A stretch of DNA of 35,407 nucleotides from the NCBI GenBank assembly GCA_017998195.1, contig JAGODN010000001.1:1-35407 (forward strand). The letters are read 5' to 3'. The position numbers were made by a program, and so were the translations under genes. This document shows positions 24,998 through 34,300 of the stretch, in pieces; position 1 is the stretch's first letter; each line of letters starts with the position of its first letter. The notes under the pieces are model-generated. The model did no database searches. It saw only the letters and a program-made list of their open reading frames with translations, and was not told where the DNA came from. This DNA is from Desulfobulbus sp. (GTDB lineage: Bacteria; Desulfobacterota; Desulfobulbia; Desulfobulbales; Desulfobulbaceae).

Positions 24998-26964
24998 CAA
25001 CTCGCCTCCACCGGCTCGCCCATGCGCGCCAGCACCAGGTGGTAGTTGCGCACCAGCCGGGTGCGGAAGCCGGCCTCGCAGTAGCTGAAATAGTAGGTCC
25101 AGCGGCGAAGGAAGGTCTCGTCGAAGCCGAGTGCCAGCACCTCCTGGCGCCGGGCGAGCAGGGTTTCGCGCCAGTGCGCCAGGGTGGGCACATACTGGCT
25201 GCCGATATCCTCCAGGCCCACCGGGTTGAGCCGGGTGGCCGCGGCCATGGCCGCCACCATGGCCCCCAGCGAGGGCAGGTGGCCGCCCGGGAAGATGTGT
25301 TTGCGGATCCAGTCCGAGCCCAGCCGGTAGGCCCGGTACTTCTGGTCCGGCATGGTGATCGCCTGCAGGACGATGCGCCCGCCCGGGGCGAGCAGCCGGT
25401 CGAGGGCGCGGAAATAGCTGGGCAGGTGACGGTGGCCGACCGCCTCGATCATCTCGATGGAGACGATCCTGGTGAACCGGCCCTGCACGTGGCGGTAGTC
25501 GGTGAGTTGCACCTCGATCCGCCCCTCCAGCCCGGCCTCGCGCACCAGCCGTTCCACCCAGGCGTGCTGCTCGCGGGACACGGTCACCGCGGTCAGCCGG
25601 CAGCCGGTGCGCCGCACCGTCTCCAGGGCAAACCCGCCCCAGCCGCAGCCGATCTCGAGCACGTGGTCGTCCGGGCCGATGGCGGCGCGGTCGATGATGG
25701 CATGGATCTTGTTCTTTTGCGCTGTCTCCAGGCTGTCCGCGGGATCGAGGAACAGGCCGCTCGAGTAGCACATGGTCGGGTCGAGGAACAACCGGTAGAA
25801 GTCGTTGCCCAGGTCGTAGTGGGCGCTGATGTTGCGCCGGCTGCCGGCCGGGGTGTTGTCGCGGCGCAGGTGGTGGAGGAAGTTGACCGCCCTGCCGGCC
25901 AGGGCTGGCCACAGCCTGCGGTCGTTGACCGCCTCCTCGCGCAGGGCGAGCAGGCTGAGCAGGGCCACCAGGTCCGGGCTGTCCCAGTCGCCGTCCGTGT
26001 ACGACTCACCGAAACCGATGTCCGCGCTGAGCATGGCCCGCTGCCAGAAACGGTGGCGGTGCACGGTCATGGCCACCTGCGGCCCGGACTGCGGGTCACC
26101 GCAGACGACCTGATCGCCGTCGGCGGTGGTCAGGGTCAGGCAGCCGTGGTCGAGTTGGGCAAAGAACCGGGTGAGTACCCTCCGGCCCAGCCGTTCGAGC
26201 GAACCCGGGCCCACCTGGCGGATGGTGTGCGGTGAGCAGGGCTCCGGCCTGGTGAACACCGGCAGCTTTTTGCCGAAGTAGAGGCGCGCCGCCTGGGCGA
26301 GGATGCGCGGGAAGGAGAGGACGGCGCGCAGCGGGTGACGGAGCACGGTGCGGGCCAGGATCGATGGCGTGAGTTCCTCCCCTCGACCGGTGAACGAGGC
26401 CTGCAGGGCCGGCTCGCCGTCGATCGAGTAGGTGATGGCCAGGGTCAGGGTGTCGCCGCCGGGCGGGGTGAGGTGGAAGCGGTAGCTGCCAGTGCGCGGG
26501 AAAAAGGGCGAAACGTGGAAGACCTTGTCCGTGGCCGGCCGGTCCGCCTCTCCCGGGAGGCAGTAGAGATGGGTGTCGCCGAAGGTGTTGTTCACCTGGA
26601 CGAGCACCGCGAACACCTGCCCGGCCGCGTCCAGGCAGAAAAAGAAGCTGGCCGGGTTGAACACGTAGTGGAACTGGCGCAGGGCGGTGACCAGCACGAC
26701 TCGCGCCGGCTCCGTGTCCAGGCCATGCTCGCGCAGCCCCCGGCAGACCTTGTCCCGGAGCGGCGCCGTGCCGGGATGGAGGTAGTCGCGGTCGTGCAGG
26801 GCGATGGGCCGAATGCGGTTGTGGCCGAACCAGCGGCTCTGGTCGGCCAGCGCATCGACTTCGTCCAGGTCGAGGGCGTAGAGATGCAGGGGGTAGCTGA
26901 ACTCGTGCCGGGTGATGCGGCAGCGGGTGTGGCGCAGCTCGCCGGTGTAGAGCCGCGAGTTCAT
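24997..26964 (-). CDS. DUF1365::cyclopropane-fatty-acyl-phospholipid synthase fusion
   Basis: This 655-residue protein joins two domains that are usually separate neighbouring genes. Residues 1 to about 235 are DUF1365, with NPASFFFC (103-110) and HVSPFF (150-155). Residues about 265-655 form a CFA-synthase-type methyltransferase with FGESYTDGDWDSPDL (318-332), HYDLGNDFY (382-390), the SAM-binding VLEIGCGWGG (435-444), SIEMIEAVG (502-510), FPGGHLPS (558-565) and YYFSYCEAGF (624-633, including the conserved Cys). CFA synthases add a methylene or methyl group to double bonds of membrane lipid acyl chains. The ATG overlaps the stop of the FAD oxidoreductase gene (ATGA), and its own stop overlaps the DUF2878 start. 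The sequence is continuous with no sign of a frameshift. Confidence 0.92.
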   Translation of the reverse strand: MNSRLYTGELRHTRCRITRHEFSYPLHLYALDLDEVDALADQSRWFGHNRIRPIALHDRDYLHPGTAPLRDKVCRGLREHGLDTEPARVVLVTALRQFHYVFNPASFFFCLDAAGQVFAVLVQVNNTFGDTHLYCLPGEADRPATDKVFHVSPFFPRTGSYRFHLTPPGGDTLTLAITYSIDGEPALQASFTGRGEELTPSILARTVLRHPLRAVLSFPRILAQAARLYFGKKLPVFTRPEPCSPHTIRQVGPGSLERLGRRVLTRFFAQLDHGCLTLTTADGDQVVCGDPQSGPQVAMTVHRHRFWQRAMLSADIGFGESYTDGDWDSPDLVALLSLLALREEAVNDRRLWPALAGRAVNFLHHLRRDNTPAGSRRNISAHYDLGNDFYRLFLDPTMCYSSGLFLDPADSLETAQKNKIHAIIDRAAIGPDDHVLEIGCGWGGFALETVRRTGCRLTAVTVSREQHAWVERLVREAGLEGRIEVQLTDYRHVQGRFTRIVSIEMIEAVGHRHLPSYFRALDRLLAPGGRIVLQAITMPDQKYRAYRLGSDWIRKHIFPGGHLPSLGAMVAAMAAATRLNPVGLEDIGSQYVPTLAHWRETLLARRQEVLALGFDETFLRRWTYYFSYCEAGFRTRLVRNYHLVLARMGEPVEAS

Positions 26965-28226
26965 CGCTCGGCCTGCAGATGGGCCACGGCCTGGTGGGCG
27001 GAGCGGACCGCGTCCTCGTGGAAGCCGTAACCGAAATAGCTGCCGCAGAACCAGGTGCGGCGCACCCCGTTGAGCGAGGGCAGGGCCGCCTGGGTGGCCA
27101 TGCTGGCGTCGGTGTACAGCGGGTGGTGGTAGTCCATGCGGGCGAGCACCTGGCCCTCGTCGTAGCCGCCGGGACGGTTCAGGGTGACCAGGTAGTGGCG
27201 GCGGGTGGCCAGCCCCTGGAGTAGGTTCATCGAGTAGGTGACGTACACCGGCCGCTCGCCCTGGTCGCCTCGCTCGCGGCGGAAGTTCCAGCAGGCCCAG
27301 GCCCGCTCGACAGGCGGCAGCACCGAGGTGTCGGTGTGGAGCACGGTGGTGTTCAGCTCGTAGCGCCAGGCGCCGAGCAGGCGTGACTCGTCCGCGCTCG
27401 GATCGGCCAGCAGGCGCAGGGCCTGGTCCGCGTGGGCGGCGACCACCACCGCGTCGAACCGTTCCGCCGACCGGTCGGCAAAGGCGAGCTCCACGCCGTC
27501 ATCCGCCCGGCGGACCTGCTGCACCGGGCTGTCCAGCCGGATCGCGCCGCGGAAGCGGTCGCAAAAGGCGCGCACATAGCTGTGGCTGCCGCCGCTCACG
27601 GTCCGCCAGCGCGGCCGGTGGCGCAGGTCGAGCAGGCCGTGGTTCTTGAAGAAGCGCAGGAAGGAGCGGGCCGGAAAGGCGGTCACCCGGCCGGCCGGGG
27701 TCGACCAGATGGCCGCCGCCATGGGCGCCAGGTAGTGGTCCGCCATGAACGGCTGGAACCGGTGGCGCGCCAGGTAGTCGGCCAGGGTGCCGAGGTCGGC
27801 GTCGCCGGCCAGGTCGGCCTCGGCCTGGCGGCAGAACCGGCCGATCTCGAGGAGGAACCGCCAGAAGCGGGGGCTGACCAGGTTGGCGCGCTGGCTGAAC
27901 ACGCCGTTCAGGTTGTTGCCCGCGTAGGTGAAGCCGGTCTCGCGGCAGTGGAAGCCGAACGACATCTCGGTGGCGCGCGAGGCCACGCCGAGTTGGTCGA
28001 GAAAAGCGATGAACAGCGGGTAGGTGGCCTCGTTGAAGACGATGAAGCCGGTGTCCACGCCGGTGCCGGCGTCCGGCCCTTCCTCGATGGTGACCGTGTG
28101 GGTGTGGCCGCCCAGGTAGTCGTGCTGCTCGAACAGGGTCACCTGGTGGTCGTTCTGAAGCAGGTGGGCGGCGACGATGCCGGCCACGCCGCCGCCGATC
28201 ACGGCGATCTTCGATCCGTGCTGCAT
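26961..28226 (-). CDS. FAD-dependent amine-oxidase-like oxidoreductase
   Basis: The 421-residue flavoprotein starts with a dinucleotide-binding fold (KIAVIGGGVAGIVAAHLL, about 6-23), followed by FEQHDYLGGHTHTV (about 32-45). It belongs to the NAD(P)-binding/amine-oxidase-like group often annotated as a desaturase-like protein. The C-terminal FAD contact WFCGSYFGYGFHEDAV (about 393-408) is present. In other bacteria homologues sit beside DUF1365 and CFA-synthase-like genes and may oxidise or desaturate a lipid acyl chain; the substrate here is unknown. I use the ATG at 28226 because GGAG lies five bases before it. A GTG at 28232, overlapping the DUF1295 stop as GTGA, is the alternative. Its stop overlaps the start of the fusion gene. 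Confidence 0.87.
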   Translation of the reverse strand: MQHGSKIAVIGGGVAGIVAAHLLQNDHQVTLFEQHDYLGGHTHTVTIEEGPDAGTGVDTGFIVFNEATYPLFIAFLDQLGVASRATEMSFGFHCRETGFTYAGNNLNGVFSQRANLVSPRFWRFLLEIGRFCRQAEADLAGDADLGTLADYLARHRFQPFMADHYLAPMAAAIWSTPAGRVTAFPARSFLRFFKNHGLLDLRHRPRWRTVSGGSHSYVRAFCDRFRGAIRLDSPVQQVRRADDGVELAFADRSAERFDAVVVAAHADQALRLLADPSADESRLLGAWRYELNTTVLHTDTSVLPPVERAWACWNFRRERGDQGERPVYVTYSMNLLQGLATRRHYLVTLNRPGGYDEGQVLARMDYHHPLYTDASMATQAALPSLNGVRRTWFCGSYFGYGFHEDAVRSAHQAVAHLQAER

Positions 28227-28228
28227 GC

Positions 28229-29041
28229 TCACTCCGGGGATTGGGTTGGTGGCGGGCCGGCCGGCTGACGGCGGGGCGGCCAGGGGAAGAAGGCGCTGGT
28301 CCGGGCCTTGTACGCCGCGAACACGGGGTCACCTTCGTACTTGGCCTCGAGCATGGGGATACCCGAGACCTTGAGCAGCAGGAAGGCGATGGTCAGCGGG
28401 CTGATCAGGCCATAGAGGCCCAGCGGCGAACCCAGGCCGACGAGCAGGATGCCCCACCACAGGGTGGCCTCGCCGAAGTAGTTGGGGTGCCGGGTCCAGG
28501 TCCACAGCCCCTCCTGGATGATCCGGCCGCGGTTGGCCGGGTCGCGTTTGAAGCGGAGCAGCTGCCAGTCGCCGATGGCCTCGAAGAGAAAGCCGAGGGC
28601 AAAGACGAGCAGACCGGCCAGGTCGGTCCAGCGGGGTCCGGGCCCGGGGGCGGCGATGGCGAGCAGCACCGGCATGAGGATGACCAGTACCACCCCGCCC
28701 TGGAGCAGGTAGATCTGCAGGAAGCTGCGCCAGAGGATGGTCCGCCCCCAGGCCTCGCGGAACTGGCGGTAGCGGAAGTCCTCGCCGCGGCCGCGGTGAC
28801 GCAGGCCCAGGTGCAGGCCGAGCCGCACCCCCCAGAGGGTGACGAGCGCGAGCAGCAGCAGCGGCCGGAACTGCGCCTCCGCGCCGGCCTGCCACCAGGC
28901 CGACCAGCCGGCAACGACAAAGGCCGGGCCGTAGGCGATGTCCACCAGGCTGTTGTCCCGGGCGAGCAGGCCGACCAGATACATCAGGCACATGTAGGCG
29001 AGCAGGGTGAGCGCCGCGCTCTGCAGGATCTGGGCGGTCAT
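28229..29041 (-). CDS. DUF1295 (steroid 5-alpha-reductase-like) membrane protein
   Basis: The 270-residue polytopic membrane protein carries the DUF1295 hallmark GLWTWTRHPNYFGE (about 179-192) and YKARTSAFFPW near the C-terminus. The fold is shared with steroid 5-alpha-reductases and isoprenylcysteine methyltransferases, which reduce or modify lipid substrates within the membrane. The last 15 residues are Pro-rich. It begins 19 bases after the DUF2177 gene, and its stop lies directly at the FAD oxidoreductase start. A reductase role in the lipid pathway is inferred. Confidence 0.87.
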   Translation of the reverse strand: MTAQILQSAALTLLAYMCLMYLVGLLARDNSLVDIAYGPAFVVAGWSAWWQAGAEAQFRPLLLLALVTLWGVRLGLHLGLRHRGRGEDFRYRQFREAWGRTILWRSFLQIYLLQGGVVLVILMPVLLAIAAPGPGPRWTDLAGLLVFALGFLFEAIGDWQLLRFKRDPANRGRIIQEGLWTWTRHPNYFGEATLWWGILLVGLGSPLGLYGLISPLTIAFLLLKVSGIPMLEAKYEGDPVFAAYKARTSAFFPWPPRRQPAGPPPTQSPE

Positions 29042-29060
29042 GGGCGTTGCCTCCCGCGGT

Positions 29061-29474
29061 TCAGCCCCGGCCGAGCCAGGTGCCGATCAGGTAGGCGCCG
29101 CCGCTCACCAGGGTGCCGAGCACCGTGCCCCAGGTGATGTCGACCACGGTCACCAGCACCGGCCAGTCACGCAGGGTGGCCAGGTTGGTCAGGTCGTAGG
29201 TGGCGTAGGTGATAAAGCCGAACAGGGCCCCGTACAGGCAGGCGCGGCCGAGCGAGCCGGCCTCCAGCCCGGGACGGACCGCGAAGAAGAGGATGCCGGC
29301 GATGTACAGGCCGTAGAAGACGAAGGCGGCCGGCCAGTTGACCGTCGGGCTGAGCAGGGTCTGCAGCTGCTCCTTGTAGAACCCGCGGGCGACGATGCCC
29401 AGCCAGATCATGTCGATCACGAAGAAGACCGGCACGGTGAGCAGGTAGAGCTTGAGCCAGAACAGGGTGGTCAT
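29061..29474 (-). CDS. DUF2177 membrane protein
   Basis: The 137-residue protein has about four membrane helices and the DUF2177 pattern: an N-terminal FVIDMIWLGIVARGFYKEQL (about 18-37), a central FYGLYIAGILFFAV, and TYATYDLTNLATLRDWP. The start at MTTLFWLK has GGAGG seven bases upstream; the longer frame adds only low-complexity sequence. It is the first gene of the minus-strand lipid cluster. About 140 bases separate it from the next gene upstream, and I could not pick a convincing promoter in them. The family has no known biochemical function. Confidence 0.85.
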   Translation of the reverse strand: MTTLFWLKLYLLTVPVFFVIDMIWLGIVARGFYKEQLQTLLSPTVNWPAAFVFYGLYIAGILFFAVRPGLEAGSLGRACLYGALFGFITYATYDLTNLATLRDWPVLVTVVDITWGTVLGTLVSGGAYLIGTWLGRG

Positions 29475-29616
29475 CGCTGCGCCTCCACCAGGGGGCGGCT
29501 CCCGGTCCATCGCCGGATGGCGATGAGAACCGTTCACCAATTATTTGGTTCAGCAACAGTAAGGTATCCGGCGGAAAAAACAAGCGTTCCGGCGCGGGGG
29601 GCGATGGAAAAATCCT

Positions 29617-30078
29617 TCAGTCCAGGTCGTCCGCGGCCAGCACCCGCAGCCGCTGGAACCGGTCGACCAGCAGGTAGCGCTCGACCCTGACCGCGACCAG
29701 GGCGGTGTCCGGCGCCTGGATAAAACCCGCCAGGCCCGGATGGCGGTCGAGCAGGAGGCGCTGCAGCCGGTCCCGTTCATCGCCGGCCACCTCCGCGGCC
29801 CGGCCGAGCGCGGTCACGGCCGTGGCCGCCGCCACGTCGGCCTGAGTGTTGCTGCGGTTGTCGATGAGCAGGGCCGCCGTCCCGCTGGCAGCGAGGTTAC
29901 GGAACTTGCGGGTGGCCCGGCCGGTGGCGAACACCAGCCGGCGCAGGTCCGGACTGGCGGCGAAGGCGACCAGGCTGGCGTAGGGGCCGGCCTCATCGGC
30001 GGTGGCCAGCACCGCGTGCAGCTGCTGTTGGAGAAGGTCGTGCAGACAAACGGTCAGTACAATTCGGTCAGTGGGCAT
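29617..30078 (-). CDS. pyridoxamine 5'-phosphate oxidase-family (FMN split-barrel) protein
   Basis: The 153-residue protein shows the split-barrel pattern of PNPOx-like FMN- or F420-binding proteins: LHAVLATADEAGPYASLVAFAAS (about 20-42), LRRLVFATGRATRKFRNLAAS (about 45-65), and a middle segment AALLIDNRSNT (about 68-78). In this short single-domain form the substrate is unknown and it is unlikely to be the vitamin B6 enzyme itself. AGGAG lies seven bases before the ATG and fixes the start. It diverges from the 67-aa orphan across 125 A+T-rich bases. Confidence 0.8.
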   Translation of the reverse strand: MPTDRIVLTVCLHDLLQQQLHAVLATADEAGPYASLVAFAASPDLRRLVFATGRATRKFRNLAASGTAALLIDNRSNTQADVAAATAVTALGRAAEVAGDERDRLQRLLLDRHPGLAGFIQAPDTALVAVRVERYLLVDRFQRLRVLAADDLD

Positions 30079-30129
30079 GTCTATTCTCCTGCAAAGTTTT
30101 CCAGAGGAAGAAAAATCAAACGGAATATC

Positions 30130-30157
30130 TTGCCAAGCTGTCAATGCGAATTACTAT
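30130..30157 (+). promoter_or_regulatory. candidate promoter of the 67-aa protein gene
   Basis: TTGCCA (30130-30135) and TACTAT (30152-30157) are separated by 16 bases in an A+T-rich spacer. The minus strand of the same region holds a perfect TTGACA (30138-30143) with only a poor -10, so overlapping divergent promoters are possible. Confidence 0.4.
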
Positions 30158-30203
30158 CCAAGGCACGGCAGTCAATAATCAACACACCAAAAGGAGAACG
30201 GAC

Positions 30204-30407
30204 ATGGCTGAGAACAAGGATTACGGCGAAGTGAGCGGCGGCACCGGCGGGTACGAGTCCATGGTCTGGGTCCGGGACAAGGACGGCAAGGAGTATGCCT
30301 GCTACCTGAAGGATATCAAGGGCATCAAGACCAAGGAGCAGCTCACCGAGGACGAGAAGGCCAAGTGTGTGGATGTCAGTCAGATCGTCGGCACCGAGCG
30401 CTGGTAA
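30204..30407 (+). CDS. small conserved-looking protein of unknown function (67 aa)
   Basis: I cannot assign a family to this 67-residue protein. It begins MAENKDYGEVSGGTGGYESM, is rich in Lys and Glu/Asp, has no signal peptide or membrane helix, and has two cysteines (C33 in YACYLKD and C55 in KAKCVDV) that do not form a CXXC. AAGGAG lies seven bases before the ATG, a candidate promoter is present, and a strong terminator follows about 24 bases after the stop. It is therefore a self-contained, probably well-expressed single-gene unit. The in-frame ATG at 30144 would add 20 residues but lacks a ribosome-binding site and lies inside the promoter. Confidence 0.8.
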   Translation: MAENKDYGEVSGGTGGYESMVWVRDKDGKEYACYLKDIKGIKTKEQLTEDEKAKCVDVSQIVGTERW

Positions 30408-30431
30408 GTCGCGCAGGTAGCCGGTGGAGTA

Positions 30432-30464
30432 GGGCCCGTCCGCGATGCGGACGGGCCCTTTTTT
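30432..30464 (+). terminator. intrinsic terminator of the 67-aa protein gene
   Basis: A perfect 12-bp GC-rich stem (30432-30443 with 30447-30458) has a GAT loop and is followed by six T. No A-run precedes it, so it is directional for the plus strand. Confidence 0.93.
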
Positions 30465-30477
30465 ATTGCCCGCCGGA

Positions 30478-31053
30478 TCAGAGCGCACCCGCAGGCCGTC
30501 GCTCCGGCACCGCCACCTGCGGGATCTTTCCCTCGTTCCAGGCCGGGGACACGTACAACTGGCAGTAGCAGGCGCCGAACTCGCGCACGTCCGCGGCCCG
30601 GTAGACGCAGGGGCAGAGGATGTCCCGGTCGCGTTCCCGGTCGCCGCTGGCCAGCCGACAGGGACAGGCCAGGTAGCCGTAGCGGGCGCGGTTGGTGAGC
30701 AGGCCGCGGAGCAGGTCAAAGGTCCGCTCCCGGTCGCGGTTGAACGGATAGCCTTTGGGCTCCTGCAACTCGCGCAGCCGGTCGTAGAGGTCGTCCACCT
30801 CGGTGCGCACCCCAATGGTCTCCTTGATCTCCTGGACCTTGAAGCCGGTGATCACCCGCTCGCCGATCACCGTGGTGGGGAAGGAGCACTGCGGGTTGAC
30901 CGCGCGCAGAGCGTTCACCGCCGCCTCGCGCTCGTCGCCCGTGAGCAGGTCGACCTCGATGGCCCGGTGGGGCACGGCCAGATCGGTGAGCATCTTCTTG
31001 ATCGCCTGGCAGTACGCACAGGTGGACAGGCTGTAGAGGGTGATCGCGGGCAT
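30478..31053 (-). CDS. glutaredoxin-ferredoxin:thioredoxin reductase fusion
   Basis: The 191-residue protein joins a glutaredoxin-like thioredoxin fold (1 to about 80) to a ferredoxin:thioredoxin reductase catalytic domain (about 90-175). The first has the redox motif CAYC (C12, C15) and the cis-proline loop FPT (58-60). The second has the three FTR cysteine pairs CPC (C130, C132), CPC (C147, C149) and CYC (C162, C164), spaced 14 and 12 residues apart. FTR uses a 4Fe-4S cluster and an adjacent disulfide to pass ferredoxin electrons to a thiol protein. Joining it to a glutaredoxin suggests that the partner is built in. GGGAG lies seven bases before the ATG. No FTR variable subunit is seen nearby. 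Confidence 0.9.
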   Translation of the reverse strand: MPAITLYSLSTCAYCQAIKKMLTDLAVPHRAIEVDLLTGDEREAAVNALRAVNPQCSFPTTVIGERVITGFKVQEIKETIGVRTEVDDLYDRLRELQEPKGYPFNRDRERTFDLLRGLLTNRARYGYLACPCRLASGDRERDRDILCPCVYRAADVREFGACYCQLYVSPAWNEGKIPQVAVPERRPAGAL

Positions 31054-31360
31054 CGGCTGCTCCCTGGTGGGCCACCGGCACGGCGGCTTGACGGCGGATG
31101 GCGGACCGGGTGAACCCTCGGCCTCGCCGCTGACCGGGAGAGCATAGAACGGCCGGGGCCGGCGGGCAAGGGGAAAGATCGGCCCGCTGCCGCCTGGGCG
31201 CTATCTGTTGGCGTGCAAGGTTTTTTGCGACCGGCCGCCTCTCTCCTAGGTGATCGGCCCGGGGCTGTTGTATAAGGGTGGAGAATGTTCCCGTCGCCGG
31301 CGGGCGTCAGTCCCCGCCCGGCGAGCGGGATCGTGCCACGATCTTTGCCGAGGATGCCGC
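31054..31360. other. intergenic region between the Grx-FTR gene and the sensor kinase
   Basis: These 307 bases lie between divergent genes. They are GC-rich and contain the ribosome-binding sites of both, but I find no convincing -35/-10 pair, RNA structure or small gene. In-frame codons upstream of the kinase start read through but show no protein-like sequence. Confidence 0.6.
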
Positions 31361-34300
31361 ATGTTCCGGTTGTGCCTGTTGCTGCTGCTGTTGGTACCCT
31401 GTTCCGCGTCGGGCGGTTCGGCCCTGCCCGCGGACCGCCCGTTGCGGGTGGTCATGGACAATACCTACCCGCCCTACGTGTTCCTTGACAGCCGCGGCGT
31501 CCCCCAGGGCATCCTGCCGGACCAGTGGCGCCTGTGGCAGGAACGCACCGGCGTCCGGGTCGAGATCACCGCCCTGGACTGGCAGGACGCCCTCGCCGCC
31601 ATGCGGGCCGGCCGCCACGACGTCCTCGACACCGCCTTCCGTACCGAGGAGCGGGACCAGTGGCTCGAATTCGGCCGGCCCTACGCCCGCATCGAGGTCG
31701 CGGCCTTCTTCGCCAGCGAGATCGGCGGCATCACCGACATCGACTCGCTGCACGGCTTTGCCGTGGCCGCCAAGGAGGGTGACGCGGTCATCGGCCACCT
31801 GCGCAGTCGCGGGGTGGACAACCTGCTGCTGTTCAAGGGCTACGAGGCGATCGTCGAGGCGGCCCGCGACAACAAGGTCAACGTCTTTGTCATCGATAAG
31901 CCGCCGGCCCTCCACTACCTGCACAAGTACAACCTGCACCGGCGATTCAACGCCTCGCTGCCCCTGGAGGCGGGCGATTTCCACCGGGCCGTGGCCAGGG
32001 GCCAGACCGACCTGCTGAACGCGATCGAGGCCGGCTTCGCCGCCATCCCGGCGGCGGAGCTGGCCGCCATCGACCAAAAGTGGCGCGGCATTCCCCTGCT
32101 CGACCGGCTGCCCCTGCGCCTGCTGCTTTCCGCGGCCGGTGGCGCCTGCGCCCTGATCCTCGCCCTCTTCCTGTGGAACCGCACCCTGCGGCGGGCGGTG
32201 CACCACCGCACGGCCGAACTCGAGCAGAGCCGGGAGGTCCTGCGCGAGAGCGAGGCCCGCTACCGGGAACTGGTCGAGGACGCCAACAGCATCATCCTGC
32301 GCATGGACAGCACCGGCCGGATCACCTTCTTCAACGAGTTCGCCCAGACCTTCTTCGGCTACCCGGCCGAGGAGGTGCTCGGCCAAAACGTGGTCGGCAC
32401 CATCGTGCCCGAACACGACTCGGCCGGGGTGGACCTGCGCGCCCTGATCGCCGATCTCGGCGTGCGGCCGGAGCGCTACCTGACCAGTGAGAACGAGAAC
32501 ATGCGCCGCGACGGCAGCCGGGTGTGGATCAGCTGGACCAACCGGCCGGTCTACGACCCGGCCGGCCATTTGATCGGGCTGCTCTCTGTGGGCAACGACG
32601 TGACCGGGCGCAGAGAGGCGAGCGAGGCCCTGGGGCGGGAACGGGAGCGGCTGGAATCGGTCATCTCCGGCTCGAGGCTCGGCACCTGGGAATGGAACGT
32701 GCAGACCGGCGAACTCGTGGTCAACGAGACCTGGGCGCGCCAGCTCGGCCGCACCCTGGCCGAGCTGGCGCCCTGCAGCCTCGACACCTGGGCCGAGCTG
32801 GTGCACCCGGACGACCTGGAGCCTGCCCGCCAGGCCCTGCAGCGGTGCGTGGACGGAGACAGTGCCGATTACGATGCGGAGTTCCGGCTGCGCCACCGGG
32901 ACGGCCGCTGGGTGTGGATCCTCTCCCGGGGCCGCCTGCTCACCCGCGACCCGGCCGGCCGACCGCTGCTGCTGTTCGGCACCCACACCGACATCACCGG
33001 GCTCAAGCAGGCGGAGGAGGAGCTGCGGGCGAGCAACGAGCTGCTCTCCCGGTTCATCCGTCATTCACCGATCTATGCCTTCATCAAGGAGATCGAGCCG
33101 GACGGGAGCCGGACGCTGCGCGCCAGCGACAACTACCAGGACATGCTCGGCATCCCGGGCTCGGCCATGGTCGGGCGGACCATGCACGAGCTGTTCCCGG
33201 CGGAATTCGCCGACAGGATCGTCGCCGACGACCGGCGGGTGGTGGAACGGGGCGAGATCCTGCAGCTGGAGGAGGAGTTCGCCGGGCGGTGCTACACCAC
33301 CATCAAGTTCCCCATCACCTTCGGGGAGCGGCGGCTGCTCGCCGGCTACACCATCGACGTCACCGAGCGGCGGCGCACCGAGGAGGAGTTGCGGCGGCGG
33401 GAGGAACAGCTGCAGCAGATGATCGAGATCCTGCCCATCGGCCTGTGGATCACCGACCGGCACGGCAGCCTGCTGCGCGGCAACCCCGCCGGCCGGACCA
33501 TCTGGGGCGGGGCGCCGGCCGCGAGCGACGGCCCGGGCGCCTTCCCGGCCCGCCGCCTGCCCGGCCGGGAGCCGGTGGCGGCCGAGGAGTGCGCCCTGGC
33601 GCGCACCCTGCAGAGCGGTGCCACCGTGACCGACGAACTGCTCGAGATCGAGGCGGCGGACGGCACGCGCAAGACCATCCTCGCCTATTCGGCGCCGGTG
33701 CGTGACCACCGCGGCGACATCGACGGGGCGATCCTCGTCCATTTGGACATCAGCGACCGCAAGGCCCTGGAGGAGCAGCTCATCCAGGCTCAGAAAATGG
33801 AGTCCATCGGCCGCCTGGCCGGCGGGGTGGCGCACGATTTCAACAACATGCTCAGCGTCATCCTCGGCCACACGGAACTGGCCCTGGACACGGCCGGCCT
33901 CTCCCGACCGCTCTCCGGCCGGCTGCAATCCATCCGCGAGGCGGTGCAGCGCTCCACCGACCTCACCCAGCAGCTGCTCGCCTTTGCCCGCCGCCAGACC
34001 GCGGCCCCGCGGGTGCTTGACCTTAACGCCACCGTGGCCGGCATGCTCAAGATGATCCGGCGGCTCATCGGCGAGGACATCGACCTCACCTGGCTGCCGG
34101 CCGGGGGACTGCCGCCGGTGCGCATCGATCCTTCCCAGGTCGACCAGATCCTCGTCAACCTGTGCGTCAACGCCCGCGATGCCATCGGCGACACCGGCCG
34201 GATCACCATCGAGACCGCTTCGGTCACCTTCGACCAGGCGGACTGCGTCCGTCACCCGGAGGTCGCGCCGGGCGGCTACGTGCGCCTGTCGGTGCGTGAC

